From NCBI RefSeq assembly GCF_001659605.2, contig NC_035177.2, positions 34,178,136 to 34,242,135 of the forward strand: 64,000 bases of DNA, in the 5' to 3' direction. Under the pieces are notes generated by a model. That model was not told where the DNA came from. It did not search any database and worked only from the letters and a program-made list of their open reading frames with translations. Position numbers and translations under genes: made by a program. Source of the stretch: Manihot esculenta (Eukaryota; Streptophyta; Magnoliopsida; Malpighiales; Euphorbiaceae). Numbering within the stretch: the first letter of the stretch is position 1; each line of letters opens with the position of its first letter. Positions 1 to 10,387 of the stretch are shown piece after piece.

Positions 1-821
1 TACTCAAGAGAGATCATACATGCACATATTAATTGTTCAGATAAGACTTTTTCTAGCTTTCAGAGTGACTTGCCCTTACCTTGAAGTACTTTATTCAGCT
101 TTTTGCACTTTTAATTTTGCTTGAACAAGTCACCAACCTTTTGACGTGAAGGTACATATTTGTGATACCCACCCCCAGTTACTCAGTTGGTCACCTATCC
201 AAGTGGCTACTAGCTCTGTTCATAGTCTTTTGACCATTGGAACAGTTTTCAATTTGTGCTTTTGAAGTCTAAGCCTTTGTGAATTTATTTCTCTCAATGA
301 TTTGGGCAAATCAACACCAATTGCTAAATCAAGTCATGTTAAGTTTATTCACACAACTTTCAATTTATTCTCTCTAATGAGTGTCATCAATATATTTTTC
401 ACCATGGCAAACTCAAAGATTCAATTCAAAAGGTAATTCTCAAGCATGAATATAACTCACTGCAATTGATTCAACATAAGTTTAAAGAGTTATCACATCA
501 ATGGGGTCATGGAAAGAAAAGCTCATCCAACATAGTTTATCAGTTTGAGTAAAGCATTTCAAAAACGGAAACAAAATAAATAAAAAAAACTGTGGCTATC
601 TGTGTGTGTTATTGAAAGCAAAAATAAATAAAAAAAATTCAACTGATGCAAGCAAACTAAAAATCAGAGCAAAAATAAACTCAAAAAGTAAAAATTCAGA
701 AATATGCACCTCCACACTTAAATCATGCATTGTCCTCAATGTCTAAGAAATATAAAAAAACAAAGGAAACCGAGTACTCCCCTGGGTGTGGTGTGCATGG
801 TGTGATCCACTTGATCAAGGC
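1..821 (-). other. 3' non-coding tail of A', with internal PPT-like block
   Basis: This stretch has no open frame. Its reverse complement matches 7851-8650 of element A and 19313-20154 of element D nearly throughout, so it is a conserved 3' untranslated region of Athila-type elements. Positions 704-720 are the reverse complement of the polypurine block (A/G)AGTGTGG(G/A)GGTGCAT, which closely resembles the true PPT found immediately before the 3' LTRs. Confidence 0.7.
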
Positions 822-2189
822 TTAAGTAATTGGAGAAGGAAAAAGAGTCCCAACTGCATTGAGCAAAAAGTGTAGCACTCCTTTTGATTTGGTCATAGCC
901 CATCCTATTTTTTTCATGTACTCATGAAGTAGCATGATTAGCTTCTCCTCTTTCAGATGAGGTGTGCCTCTAGCTCTTATGTTTGCATTTTTGAGATGAT
1001 TGGGAAGCACTTTGAACTCCAATTCATGTTTCTCCATGTGTAGCTGTAATTTAGCATTAAGTTCAGGTAAAACAAACTCTACCTTATCCGGAGGTTTGGG
1101 AAGGCATTGATCCGCATGGTCCTTTGGTTTAGGTGCTTGGAACACCATTTGTTCCTTGTGAGCAAGGACTGTTCGCGTTGGAAGGCTGAAAGAAGTTTCA
1201 GATTGCTCCTGCTGTACAAGATTGGTCTGCAATGGAAGGATGGAAGGAGTTTCATGTGATGGAAGCTGAAGTGGTGCAACTGGAAGTGTTGCAGGACTGT
1301 CCTGCGCAAGGTTTTTGGCAGAACTGGATCTAGGGGCCTCCTTCTGCGCAAGACCTATTTGAAGGAGAGGATTGGCCTGTGTTGGAAGCTGAAAAGGTGC
1401 GCCTGAAGGTGTTTCAGATTGCGCAAGGTTCATCTGCGAATTCTCCTGAAGAGGTGCGACATAGCTCTCTTCAGTCTGTGCTTGGCTGCAGTTCACCTGT
1501 TGGATGCAACAGTTAGTTTCTTTCAATTCTGGCTCTTTCTGGTTCTCTTCCCTGCAAAAATCATTGTTTAGCATATCATCTTGATCTACATAAAAATTTT
1601 CTTGGCTCATAAAATCAATGATATCTAAACTTTCAGCAGGTTCTGTTTGACCAGTTTGTTGGGACAAACAGTTTTCTGGTTGGGTCTCTTTAGCAACTTG
1701 TTGTTGGACTTGCCAACTTTCATCATCATCCCATACATCTTGAAGCTCTTCCTCTCTTCTTAACATGGTTGCATTCAATAATTTGTTCAATTGATCCTGT
1801 TGCTATTGGATACTTAGCAAAGTCTTCATAATCTCATCAAGATTGGAACTTTGAGGTTCTGGTTGGGCTTGATATCTTTGATAATCCTGGTAGTTGTTAG
1901 CCTCTGCATAACTGAAGTCTGGATAGTCTCTCCAACCTGGACTGTATGTGTTATAGTGTGGATCATGTCTTGACTGTTCATAGAATCCTTCAAATGCAAG
2001 TGCTTGTTGGGCCATTTGATCTACTTCGTGTTGAAGATGTTGCAAAGCCTTTAATTTCTCATAAAGATCAGTATTGAAACCTTGAGGTATTGGTTGGGCT
2101 TGTTCAGCTTGGCCTATAACAAAAATTCTCACAGCAGAGATTAGTTTAGAAAGTTGAGAACAGCGAACAGATGTACTTACCTTAGCCAT
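822..2189 (-). pseudogene. Enzyme-less gag/spacer-derived protein of A'
   Basis: One minus-strand frame of about 455 codons, interrupted once by TAG at 1803-1805 where neighbouring codons suggest CAG. The last ~320 codons (822-1790) are uninterrupted. No retroviral enzyme motif is present. The middle is rich in Gln, Pro, Glu and Ser and resembles the spacer between protease and reverse transcriptase in Athila-type elements. The C-terminal ~90 residues (KVEFVLPE, HELEFKVLPNHLK) resemble the stretch just before the RT fingers, then diverge into a private tail ending LFPSPIT. Element A has the same tail, so both descend from one rearranged founder. Unlike A, it has no CCHC knuckle and no RPPN-coding repeats. 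Whether the protein has a role, for example in packaging, is unknown. Confidence 0.7.
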
Positions 2190-2465
2190 GATTCAGATCT
2201 GCGATGGTGACTGTGCCTTTGGTGAGTTTCTAATTTTTTTTTTTTTTTTTTTTTTATGTTCAGATCTTGCGATGGGGTGGAGAAAAAGAGTGTGATGCGA
2301 TGGAGATTGTTTCTGCGCAGATCCGGGTTGCGCAGGATGAGTATCCGCGGATTCCGGGTTGTGTATTCTCCCCAACGCGTGTCAAGATCTGGTCCTGAAA
2401 GAAAAATAAATTAATAAAATCAATTCATATCTGGTCCTGAAAGAAAATAAATGAGTGAAATCAAT
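2190..2465 (-). other. 5' leader of A'
   Basis: Non-coding leader between PBS and the first ATG of the A' frame. It includes a pure poly-T run (poly-A in element sense) near 2230-2255 and two direct copies of a short block (ATCTGGTCCTGAAAG) near 2389 and 2429. The corresponding position in element A holds the beginning of a truncated gag. I see nothing else here. Confidence 0.5.
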
Positions 2466-2483
2466 TCCCTAGCAACGGCGCCA
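2466..2483 (-). other. tRNA-Asp primer-binding site of A'
   Basis: On the minus strand this reads TGGCGCCGTTGCTAGGGA, which is 16 of 18 bases complementary to the 3' end of plant tRNA-Asp (PBS consensus TGGCGCCGTTGCCGGGGA). It lies 5 bases inside the LTR boundary. This fixes the element's orientation and supports Athila-type membership. Confidence 0.85.
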
Positions 2484-2488
2484 ATTTT

Positions 2489-4131
2489 TGACTCGCGGTT
2501 GTCGAAGCCGGTCAAAAATAACCTTTCTGGTTATCAACAATTTTGCAATTGCAGATAGTGGTGAAAAGATCGAATTCACAGGGAATTGAGAACTCACCTA
2601 TTTCTCTTTTTATGACCAAGAAAATAAACTGGAACAATAATAAACTAAAAATGAGATAAAAAATTGAAAGTGGGATCAAATGAGATAAACTGAAAACTGG
2701 GATCAAAACTGTCTACAAAATAACAGGGGGGATTTGAGATTGATTGTAGTAAACTAATAATGAGAAAAATAATGGAAAGCAAATAATTAAATAAAAAATA
2801 ATCAATAATGAGAAAACTCTAGTTGAAGTATTGGATCCACTTTAATTGTTGGAATTGATCACAGACACTTTGTTCTTTTGGGTTGATTCAATAGATTAGT
2901 TATGGAGATGGAAGACGCTTCTCACCACCATTATCTCTCTTTATTATTAAATTAATTAGGAAACGTCCTCTAATTAATTACTAATTAACAAATTGCCAAG
3001 GAACGTCCTTGGGTCTTAGACATCAAAACAATTGTCAATTGCATTAAGAAATAGAGAGATCCAATCCTAACTACCCAAACGTATGGAGATAACGCTAGAT
3101 CATGCGATTTCCTTGGATTTTATCTCAAGTGTTCTCATGTAAGAATAATCTAAGCAATTACGGACTTAAATTATTCAAACTAACAAATAATTATTTTGCA
3201 ATAAAAAATCAACGTAGATCTCAATAACAAAATAATATAAAAATTAAATATAAAATTGCATGAATATTAAACCCCAAAAGTTAAACAATATTTGATCAAG
3301 TCTCACAATCCATTAAACAATTAAAACTTCAACCAATATCCAACTAGATTAAAGAAATCAGCCACTCATTGGCTGAATTAAAAACAGAAAAATAAAATAA
3401 AAAAGAAAAAAAAGAAGAACCGAATTCTTACTTGTGGAATCTGCCGAATTGGAATTGTATGATCAATGTCTGGCCGCTTAAAGCTCTTTAAATAGAGCTG
3501 GAGAGATGCACTAATTTGGAAATTGCTTTCACGTGAGTTGCTGTCCCATGTGCGGTCCACGGTAAAGTGATGAAGCGCGGCCCATGTTGCAAGTGATTGT
3601 GCGTGAAGTGGGAGCGTGCCTTGGGCGGGCCCGTGTGCGTGGGTTGCTTTGCAAGAGTGGATTGCCACGTGTGGAGTGCTGGTCATGTTGAAGTGGCTTT
3701 GGTCCACGGTGAATGGAGATTGCAATGGCGGGCCCACGTGAGAATTGCTGGCCATGTTCGTGAATGTGCAGGAGAATTTGCGGGCCATGTGAAGCGTCAG
3801 TGGTTCACGTGCTTAGTCCACGGTGGAGCGCGTTGGTCCCGTGTGTGAGCTTCGCAAGAGTGGGCTGCCCAAGTGCGGGCTTGGTCCACGTGAAGTGGGC
3901 TGTCCATGTGCGGAAATGGCGAGAATGGGCTGTCCAGGTGCTTGTTTTGAATCCAACTTGACAGGCTTGCTCTCTTTTGTTCCAAATAAGGCAGTTTTAG
4001 GGAGATTTTCTCCAAAATGTCCTTTTACACCATTTTCTACAAAATAATATTAAAAGCACTAAATTAAGCAGAAATCATGTAAATATTTATTAATAATATT
4101 AATATAAAATGGACTAAATTATGCTCTATCA
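2489..4131 (-). repeat. LTR of A' (5' LTR, minus orientation)
   Basis: About 1.64 kb, bounded by TGATAGAGCAT (read from 4131) and ...CCGCGAGTCA (ending at 2489). It matches element A's LTRs through the 5' block, the hairpin region near 3355-3378 and the long AT-rich conserved 3' half. The GC-rich segment at about 3530-3960, full of CACGTG and GGGCC words, corresponds to the variable U3 cassette of element A but differs in detail. Confidence 0.9.
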
Positions 4132-4828
4132 CCCGGCCCTCAGTGGGGCTCCTCAGGACTTCTGTTACATGGAAATAATAATCAGAGGGCTAAAGGGTCG
4201 TCCTGTTGTCCATCCACATCCACAATACATAATGCAATGCGTCATCTTCGTAAACACTAATGCAATACACACTAACATAAACATGATATTTATGATGCAT
4301 GAATCATGCTAAAAACTTTCATTAATTTAAAATATAGTTCTGTTCCACTCACCTCTAGCAACTGCTGAACAGTCTCTGTATCAACTAACTCTGTGGGCCT
4401 CCTTGGTTCCTCGGGTCCGAACCTACAAGGATGGACTCAAATGAGGGACCGAACATACTCTAACATAGCTCTGAATATCTTTCCAAAAACCCCCTAAAAC
4501 ATCATAAACATGCATGGAAAAATGGGCAAAGGAAGGTTGGACAAGGGTCTTTCGGCGGTAGGTTAGGCGGCCGAAGGCCCCTCCAGATCCGAAAGTCAGA
4601 CACTTTCAGGCGCGGGTTCGGCGGCCGAAAGTCCTTCCAGAGACGAAAGTCACCCACCTTCGGCGGCTGAAACTCCCCTTCAGAGCCGAAAGTCCAAACT
4701 TTTGGGGGCAAATTTAGGCGGCCAAAACAGCCTCCACAAGGGGTTTGGCGGCCGAACCTGGGTTCTCCAGAAAGGCAGAACCTGATCCAAACTCAAGTTT
4801 TCAGCCTCCCAAACCTCTCTAAATACCC
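4132..4828 (-). repeat. Chromovirus B 3' LTR, fragment 1
   Basis: Matches the central part of the minus-oriented chromovirus LTRs, for example solo LTR G near 27560-28130. It carries the ATGCAATGC...TTCGT block, the GGTCCGAACCTAC block and a cluster of TTCGGCGGCCGAA-like motifs (4553-4760). It continues at 10388 after the insertion of element A. Its left side is cut off by A'. Confidence 0.8.
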
Positions 4829-5347
4829 TGATAGAGTATAATTTAGTCCATTTTATATTAATATTATTGATGAATATTTACATGATTTCTGCTCAATTTA
4901 GTGCTTTTAATATTATTATGCAGAAAATGGTGTAAAAGGACTATTTGGAGAAAATCCTCCTAAAATTGCCTTATTGGAGCAAAAAAGAGCAAGCCAGTCA
5001 AATTGGATCCACATCAAGCAACTTGGCTTTTGGGCTTGCTTATGGATCAGCCCATTCCCGCACTTGGGCCCTCTTCGCTCTTGCACATGGACAGCCCAAG
5101 CACTTCATGCGGACCAATTCCCGCACATGCACTGTGGACCACACTCCCACTTCATCAATTCACGCAACCGACACATGCACATGGGCCCGCTTCAACTCCA
5201 GCCCGCTCGTGCACATGGCCAGCACTCCAAACTCCCGCACTTGGGCACCTTCCACGGACAGCCCAGGCGTTTCACGTGGACCAATCGCGCACTCGATCCA
5301 CTCCCTCACGTGGCCAACAATTCCTAATTAGGGCGCTCCTCTGCACC

Positions 5348-5355
5348 TATTTAAA
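5348..5355 (+). promoter_or_regulatory. Putative TATA box of Athila-type LTR (TATTTAAA)
   Basis: TATTTAAAGG is conserved at the same relative place in the 3' LTR of A (near 9369) and in LTR D (13517-13524), about 130 bases before the conserved hairpin. Position and conservation suggest the core promoter separating U3 from R. No transcript evidence is available here. Confidence 0.55.
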
Positions 5356-5476
5356 GGCTCTTCAGTGAACAATTCAACAACAATTTCTCCTCTCGGCAAT
5401 TCCGCAGTTCGGCGCAAGGCAGAATTTCTTCGGTTCTTTTCTTCCTTTCCCTTTTATTTTTTATTTTTCTGTTTTT

Positions 5477-5501
5477 AAATCAGCCAATGAGTGGCTGATT
5501 T
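5477..5501 (+). other. Conserved hairpin in the LTR (stem TCAGCCA/TGGCTGA)
   Basis: A 10-bp perfect inverted repeat (AAATCAGCCA...TGGCTGATTT) around a 5-base loop. Equivalents occur in LTRs A', D and A'' with changes that mostly keep pairing. It lies about 130 bases downstream of the putative TATA box, so it would be in the RNA leader. Function unknown. Confidence 0.6.
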
Positions 5502-6398
5502 CTTTTCATCTAGTTGAATATTGGTTGAAACTTTAGTTGTTTAATGGGTTGTGAGACTTGATCAAATATTGTTTAACTTTTGGGAATTCAATATTCATGC
5601 AAATTCATATTTAATTTTCATATTATTTTGTTATTGAGATTTACGTTGATTTTTTATTGCAAAATAATTATTTGTTAGTTTGAATAATTTAAGTCCGTAA
5701 TTGCTTAGATTATTCTTACATGAGAACACTTGGGATAAAACCCAAGGAAATTGTATGATCTAGCGTTATCTCATACGTTTGGGTAGCTAGGATTTGATCT
5801 CTCTATTTCTTAATGCAATTGACAATTGTTTTGATGTCTAAGGCCCAAGGACGTTCCTTGGCAATTTGTTAATTAGTAATTAATTAGAGAACGTTCCCTA
5901 ACTGGTTTAATCATAAGGAGAGATAATGGTGGTGAGAAGCGTCTTCCATCTCCATAACTAATCTATTGGATCAACCCAAAAGAACAAAGTGTCTGTGATC
6001 AATTCCAACAACTAAAGTGGATCCAATACTTCAACTAGAGCTTTCTCATTATTGATTACTTTTTATTTAATTATTTGCTTTCCATTATTATTCTCATTAT
6101 TAGTTTACTACAATCAATCTCAAACCCCCATGTTATTTTGTTGACAGTTTTTTTATCCCAATTTCAGTTTATCTCGTTTGATTCAAATTTCAGTTTATCT
6201 CGTTTGATCCCGCTTTCAGTTTTTATCTCATTTTTAGTTTATTATTGTCCCAGTTTATTTTCTTAGTCATAAAAAGAGAAATATGTGAGTTCTCAATTCT
6301 CTGTGGATTCGATCCTTTCACCACTATCTGCAGTTGTAAATTGTTGATAACCAAGAAAGGTTATTTTTGACCGGTTTCGACAACCGCGAGTCAAAAAT

Positions 6399-6416
6399 TG
6401 ATGCCGTTGCCGGGGA
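6399..6416 (+). other. tRNA-Asp primer-binding site of element A
   Basis: TGATGCCGTTGCCGGGGA begins 5 bases after the LTR and matches 16 of 18 bases of the tRNA-Asp-complementary site. Both mismatches are at positions 3-4. Confidence 0.85.
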
Positions 6417-6556
6417 GTTGATTTAACTTGTTTATTCTTTTTCATGACCAGATTTGAATAATAATAAAAAAAATAAATAAAAAAAGGGAGAGCACACCAT
6501 CGCAGATCATGCTTGAGGACCTCCAGAATCGCACCAAACCATCGCAGGATTGATTC

Positions 6557-7850
6557 ATGGATGAGATAAGTACATATAATTCCCCTTCTCAAATTCCTGA
6601 CCTAACCTCTATTGTGGAAAGCTATGTCATAGCTCTACAGGAGCGACGACTTCAGCAGTCTCAACCATGTAGGATCTGTGGATATGTGGGACATCTAACG
6701 TCCCAATGTCCTACACTTTATGAGGATGACCAACCAGTTCATGCATATGGAGGATTCTATGAATAACCAAGACATGATCCCTACCATGACACATACAATC
6801 CATATTGGGGAGACCAACCGAACTATGGCTATGCTGAGGCTAACAACTACTAGGATTATCAAGGATATCAAGCCCAACCAGAACCTTCAAATCCAAATCA
6901 GCACCTTGAAAAGATGATGGAAACAATGATGGAAACAATGGTAAGTTCCATGCAAAGCCTGCGACAGGAAATAGGACAGCTGCCTGCATCCATGTTGAGA
7001 AGAGAGCAAGAGCTTCAAGATGTGGAGGATGAAGATGAAAGTTGGCAAGTACAAGAACAAGCTGCTGAAGAGGCACCAGCTCAAACAAACTGATCAAACA
7101 GAGCCTGTTGATAATTTAGATATCATTGATTGTTTGAGTGAAAATGTTTTTTTATGTAAATCAAGATAATATACTAAATGATGATCTTTGCAGGGAAGAG
7201 ACTCAGAAAGAGCCAGAATTGAAAGAAACTGACTGTTGCATCAAACAGGTGAACTGCAGCCAAGCACAGACTGAAGAGAGCTCTATCGCACCACTTCAGG
7301 AAAGACTTGCGCAAATTGAAGCCATGACTTTTCGGCCGCCGAACCTTTCACCTCAGCTCCCATCGCAAACTGAAACCATCCTTCGGCCGCCGAACTCAGC
7401 CATCTTTTGGCCGCCGAATTCGACTACTCTTCAACCCCCTTTCAGTCAGATTTTGCGCAGAAGGAACGATCTGAAACTCCTTTCAGCCTTCCAACGCAAA
7501 CAACCCATGCTCACAAGGAACAAATGGTAGTCCAAGCACCTAAACCAAAGGACCATGCGGGTCAATGCCTTCCTAAACCTCCAGATAAAGTAGAGTTTGT
7601 TTTGCCTGAATTTAGTACTAAATTGCAGCTAGCCATGGAGAAACATGAATTAGAATTCAAAGTGCTACCCAATCATCTCAAAAATGCAAACATAAGGGCT
7701 AGAGGCACACCTCATCTGAAAGAGGACAAGCTAATTATGTTACTTCATGAGTACATGGAAAAAATAGAATGGGCTATGACCAAATCAAAAGGAGTGCTAC
7801 ACTTTTTGCTCAATACAGTTGGGACGCTTTTTCCTTCCCCAATTACTTAA
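6557..7850 (+). pseudogene. Enzyme-less gag/spacer-derived gene of element A
   Basis: Homologue of the A' frame, broken by stops at 6764 (TAA for CAA) and 6851 (TAG for CAG), a frame change near 7090-7140 and another near 7435-7460. It starts with a short N-terminus carrying one CCHC zinc knuckle (CRICGYVGHLTSQC), so the gag core domain is deleted but nucleic-acid binding sequence remains. A Gln-rich linker follows, then a spacer with three RPPN/WPPN repeats encoded by TTCGGCCGCCGAA-type DNA (7337-7430). The C-terminal block (HELEFKVLPNHLK to LFPSPIT) is almost identical to that of A'. Protease and all pol enzymes are absent. Shared deletion ends with A' show an inherited non-autonomous design rather than separate decay. 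Confidence 0.75.
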
Positions 7851-8849
7851 GCCTTGATCAAGTGGATCGCACCATGCACACCACACCCAGGGGAGTACTC
7901 AGTTTTCTTTGTTCTTTTATGTTTCTTATACATTGAGGACAATGCATGATTTAGGTGTGGGGGTGCATATTTCTGAATTTTTACTTTTTGAGTTTATTCT
8001 TGCTTTGATTTTTAGTTTTCTTGCATTAGTTGAAATTTTTTTCATTTTTGCTTTCAATAACACATACATTTAGCCACAATTTTTTTTATTTATTTTGTTT
8101 CAGTTTTGAGATGCTTTACTCAATCTGATGAACTATGTTGGATGAGCTTTTCTTTCCATGACCCCATTGATGTGATGACTCTTTAAACTTATGTTGAATC
8201 AATTGCAGTGAGTTATATTCATGTTTGAGAATTGCCTTTTTGAATTGAATCTTGGAGCTTACCATGGTGAAAAATATATCGATGACCCTCAATTGATGAG
8301 AATAAATTGAAATTGTATGAATAAACTTAACATGACTTGATTTAGCAATTGGTGTTGATTTGCCCAAATCATTGAGAGAAAGAAAATTCAGCAAAGACAA
8401 AGTCCTCAAAAGCACAAATTCAAAAACTGTTCCAATAGTCAAAAGACTATGAACAAGGCTACTAGCCACTTGGATAGGTGACCAACTGAAAAATCCAAAA
8501 GTGTACATCAAAAATAGGTTGGTAACCTTTCCAAGCAAGATCTAAAGTGCAAAAGTCTGAATAAAGTACTTCAAGGTAAGGGCAAGTCACTCTGGAAGCT
8601 AGAAAAAAGTCTTAACAAAAATGTGCATGTATGGTCTCTCTTGAGGAAAACAAATCCTAGCCATGTTAAGTAAAGGGAAACGAGGAAAGAAGGTGAGTAA
8701 TCTTCATGCATATATTCTTCACTACAATGATTCAAAATAGGTGTTTAGAGTAAGAGCTAAAAGTGGTAATAAGGATCTAGAGCAAAGAAAGCTTATTTGA
8801 CTATGTTTATTTGCTTGAGGACAAGCAAAAGGCTAAGTGTGGGGGTATT
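7851..8849 (+). other. 3' non-coding region of element A with two PPT-like blocks
   Basis: No coding signal. Two copies of one block occur about 880 bases apart: TTGAGGACAA followed by (A/G)AGTGTGGGGGT. The first is at 7933-7968 and the second at 8814-8849. The second directly precedes the 3' LTR and is the PPT. A GATTTGCCCAAATC inverted repeat lies near 8359-8372. The region is conserved in elements A' and D. Confidence 0.7.
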
Positions 8850-10387
8850 TGATAGAGCATAATTTAGTCCATTTTATATTAATATTATTGATGAATATTT
8901 ACATGATTTCTGCTCAATTTAGTGCTTTTAATATTATTTTGCAGAAAATGGTGTAAAAGGACTATTTGGAGAAAATCCCCCTAAAACTGCCTTATTGGAG
9001 CAAAAAAGATCAAGCCTGTCAAATTGGATCCACATCAAGCAACTTGGCTTTTGGGCCTGCTTATGGATCAGCCCATTCCCGCACTTGGGCCCTCTCCGCT
9101 CTTGCACATGGACAGCCCAAGCACTTCACGGGAACCAATTCCCGTACATGCACCGTGGACCATACTCCCACTTCATCAATTCACGCAACCAACACATGCA
9201 CATGGGCCCGCTTCAACTCCAGCCCGCTCGTGCATATGGCCAGCACTCCAAACTCCCGCACTTGGGCACCTTCCACGGACAGCCCAGGCGTTTCACGTGG
9301 ACCACTCGCGCACTCGATCCACTCCCTCACGTGGCCAGCAATTCCTAATTAGGGCGCTCCTCTGCACCTATTTAAAGGCTCTTCAATGAACAATTCAACA
9401 ACAATTTCTCCTCTCGGCAATTCCGCAGTCCGGCGCAAGGCAGAATTTCTTCGGTTCTTTTCTTCCTTTCCCTTTTATTTTTTATTTTTCTATTTTTAAA
9501 TCAGTCAATGAGTGGCTGATTTCTTTTCATCTAGTTGAATATTGGTTGAAGTTTTAGTTGTTTAATGGGTTGTGAGACTTGATCAAATATTGTTTAACTT
9601 TTGGGAATTCAATATTCATGCAATTTCATATTTAATTTTCATATTATTTTGTTATTGAGATCTACGTTGATTTTTTATTGCAAAATAATTATTTGTTAGT
9701 TTGAATAATTTAAGTCCGTAATTGCTTAGATTATTCTTACATGAGAACACTTGGGATAAAACCCAAGGAAATTGTATGATCTAGCGTTATCTCATACGTT
9801 TGGGTAGCTAGGATTGGATCTCTCTATTTCTTAATGCAATTGACAATTGTTTTGATGACTAAGGCCCAAGGACGTTCCTTGGCCATTTGTTAATTAGTAA
9901 TTAATTAGAGGACGTTCCCTAATTGGTTTAATCATAAGGAGAGATAATGGTGGTGAGAAGCATCTTCCATCTCCATAACTAATCTATTGGATCAACCCAA
10001 AAGAACAAAGTGTCTGTGATCAATCCCAACAACTAAAGTGGATCCAATACTTCAACTAGAGCTTTCTCATTATTGATTACTTTTTATTTAATTATTTGCT
10101 TTCCATTATTATTCTCATTATTAGTTTACTACAATCAATCTCAAACCCCCATATTATTTTGTTGACAGTTTTTTATCCCAATTTCAGTTTATCTCGTTTG
10201 ATCTCGCTTTCAGTTTTTATCTCATTTTTAGTTTATTATTGTCCCAGTTTATTTTCTTGGTCATAAAAAGAGAAATAGGTGAGTTCTCAATTCTCTGTGG
10301 ATTTGATCCTTTCACCACTATCTGCAGTTGTAAATTGTTGATAACCAAGAAAGGTTATTTTTGACCGGCTTCGACAACCGCGAGTCA
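8850..10387 (+). repeat. 3' LTR of element A
   Basis: 1538 bp, same termini as the 5' LTR. It lacks one ~27-bp tandem unit present in the 5' copy near 6165. In its hairpin (about 9498) one stem C has become T, which still allows a G-U pair. Confidence 0.93.

Larger units (their letters stand above)
1..4131 (-). mobile_element. Non-autonomous Athila-type LTR retrotransposon A' (partial)
   Basis: Read on the minus strand this is a 5' LTR (2489-4131), a tRNA-Asp PBS, a long gag-derived frame and a 3' non-coding tail. Its other LTR lies outside the window to the left. It has the same architecture as element A at 4829-10387: no protease, reverse transcriptase, RNase H or integrase. The right end abuts chromovirus LTR sequence at 4132, so A' inserted into the LTR of element B; the duplication there would be CCCGG, with the other copy out of view. 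Group assignment rests on the PBS, the LTR termini and similarity of the frame to Athila-type spacer sequence. Confidence 0.85.
4829..6393 (+). repeat. 5' LTR of element A
   Basis: 1565 bp, TG...CA ends. The first ~150 bases are conserved with other Athila-type LTRs. Then comes a variable GC-rich cassette (about 4985-5335) rich in CACATGG, GCCC and CACGTG words, then TATTTAAA (5348), a hairpin (5477-5501) and a conserved AT-rich 3' half. Near 6150-6240 are imperfect tandem copies of a CAGTTTATCTCGTTTGAT unit, the same unit expanded in solo LTR A''. Confidence 0.93.
4829..10387 (+). mobile_element. Non-autonomous Athila-type LTR retrotransposon A (complete)
   Basis: Two LTRs (4829-6393 and 8850-10387) flank a 2.46-kb internal region with a tRNA-Asp-type PBS, a gag-derived pseudogene and a PPT (AAGTGTGGGGGTATT) touching the 3' LTR. 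There is no protease, RT, RNase H or integrase. The flanks are TACCC and CACCC, a 5-bp target duplication with one mismatch, and the flanking chromovirus LTR is continuous across the insertion. In the stretches I compared the LTRs differ at roughly 3 per 100 positions plus a 27-bp length difference in a short tandem block, so this is one of the older insertions here. Confidence 0.9.

Noticed and set aside
2466..2483. tRNA-Asp or tRNA-Met gene fragments
   Set aside because: Only the 12-18 bases complementary to the tRNA 3' end are present beside LTRs; these are primer-binding sites and no cloverleaf can be formed.
5003..5368. Three overlapping ~120-codon frames at 4945-5368 and at 8966-9389
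   Set aside because: They lie in the two LTRs of element A, in the GC-rich U3 cassette; overlapping frames in all phases reflect composition rather than coding.
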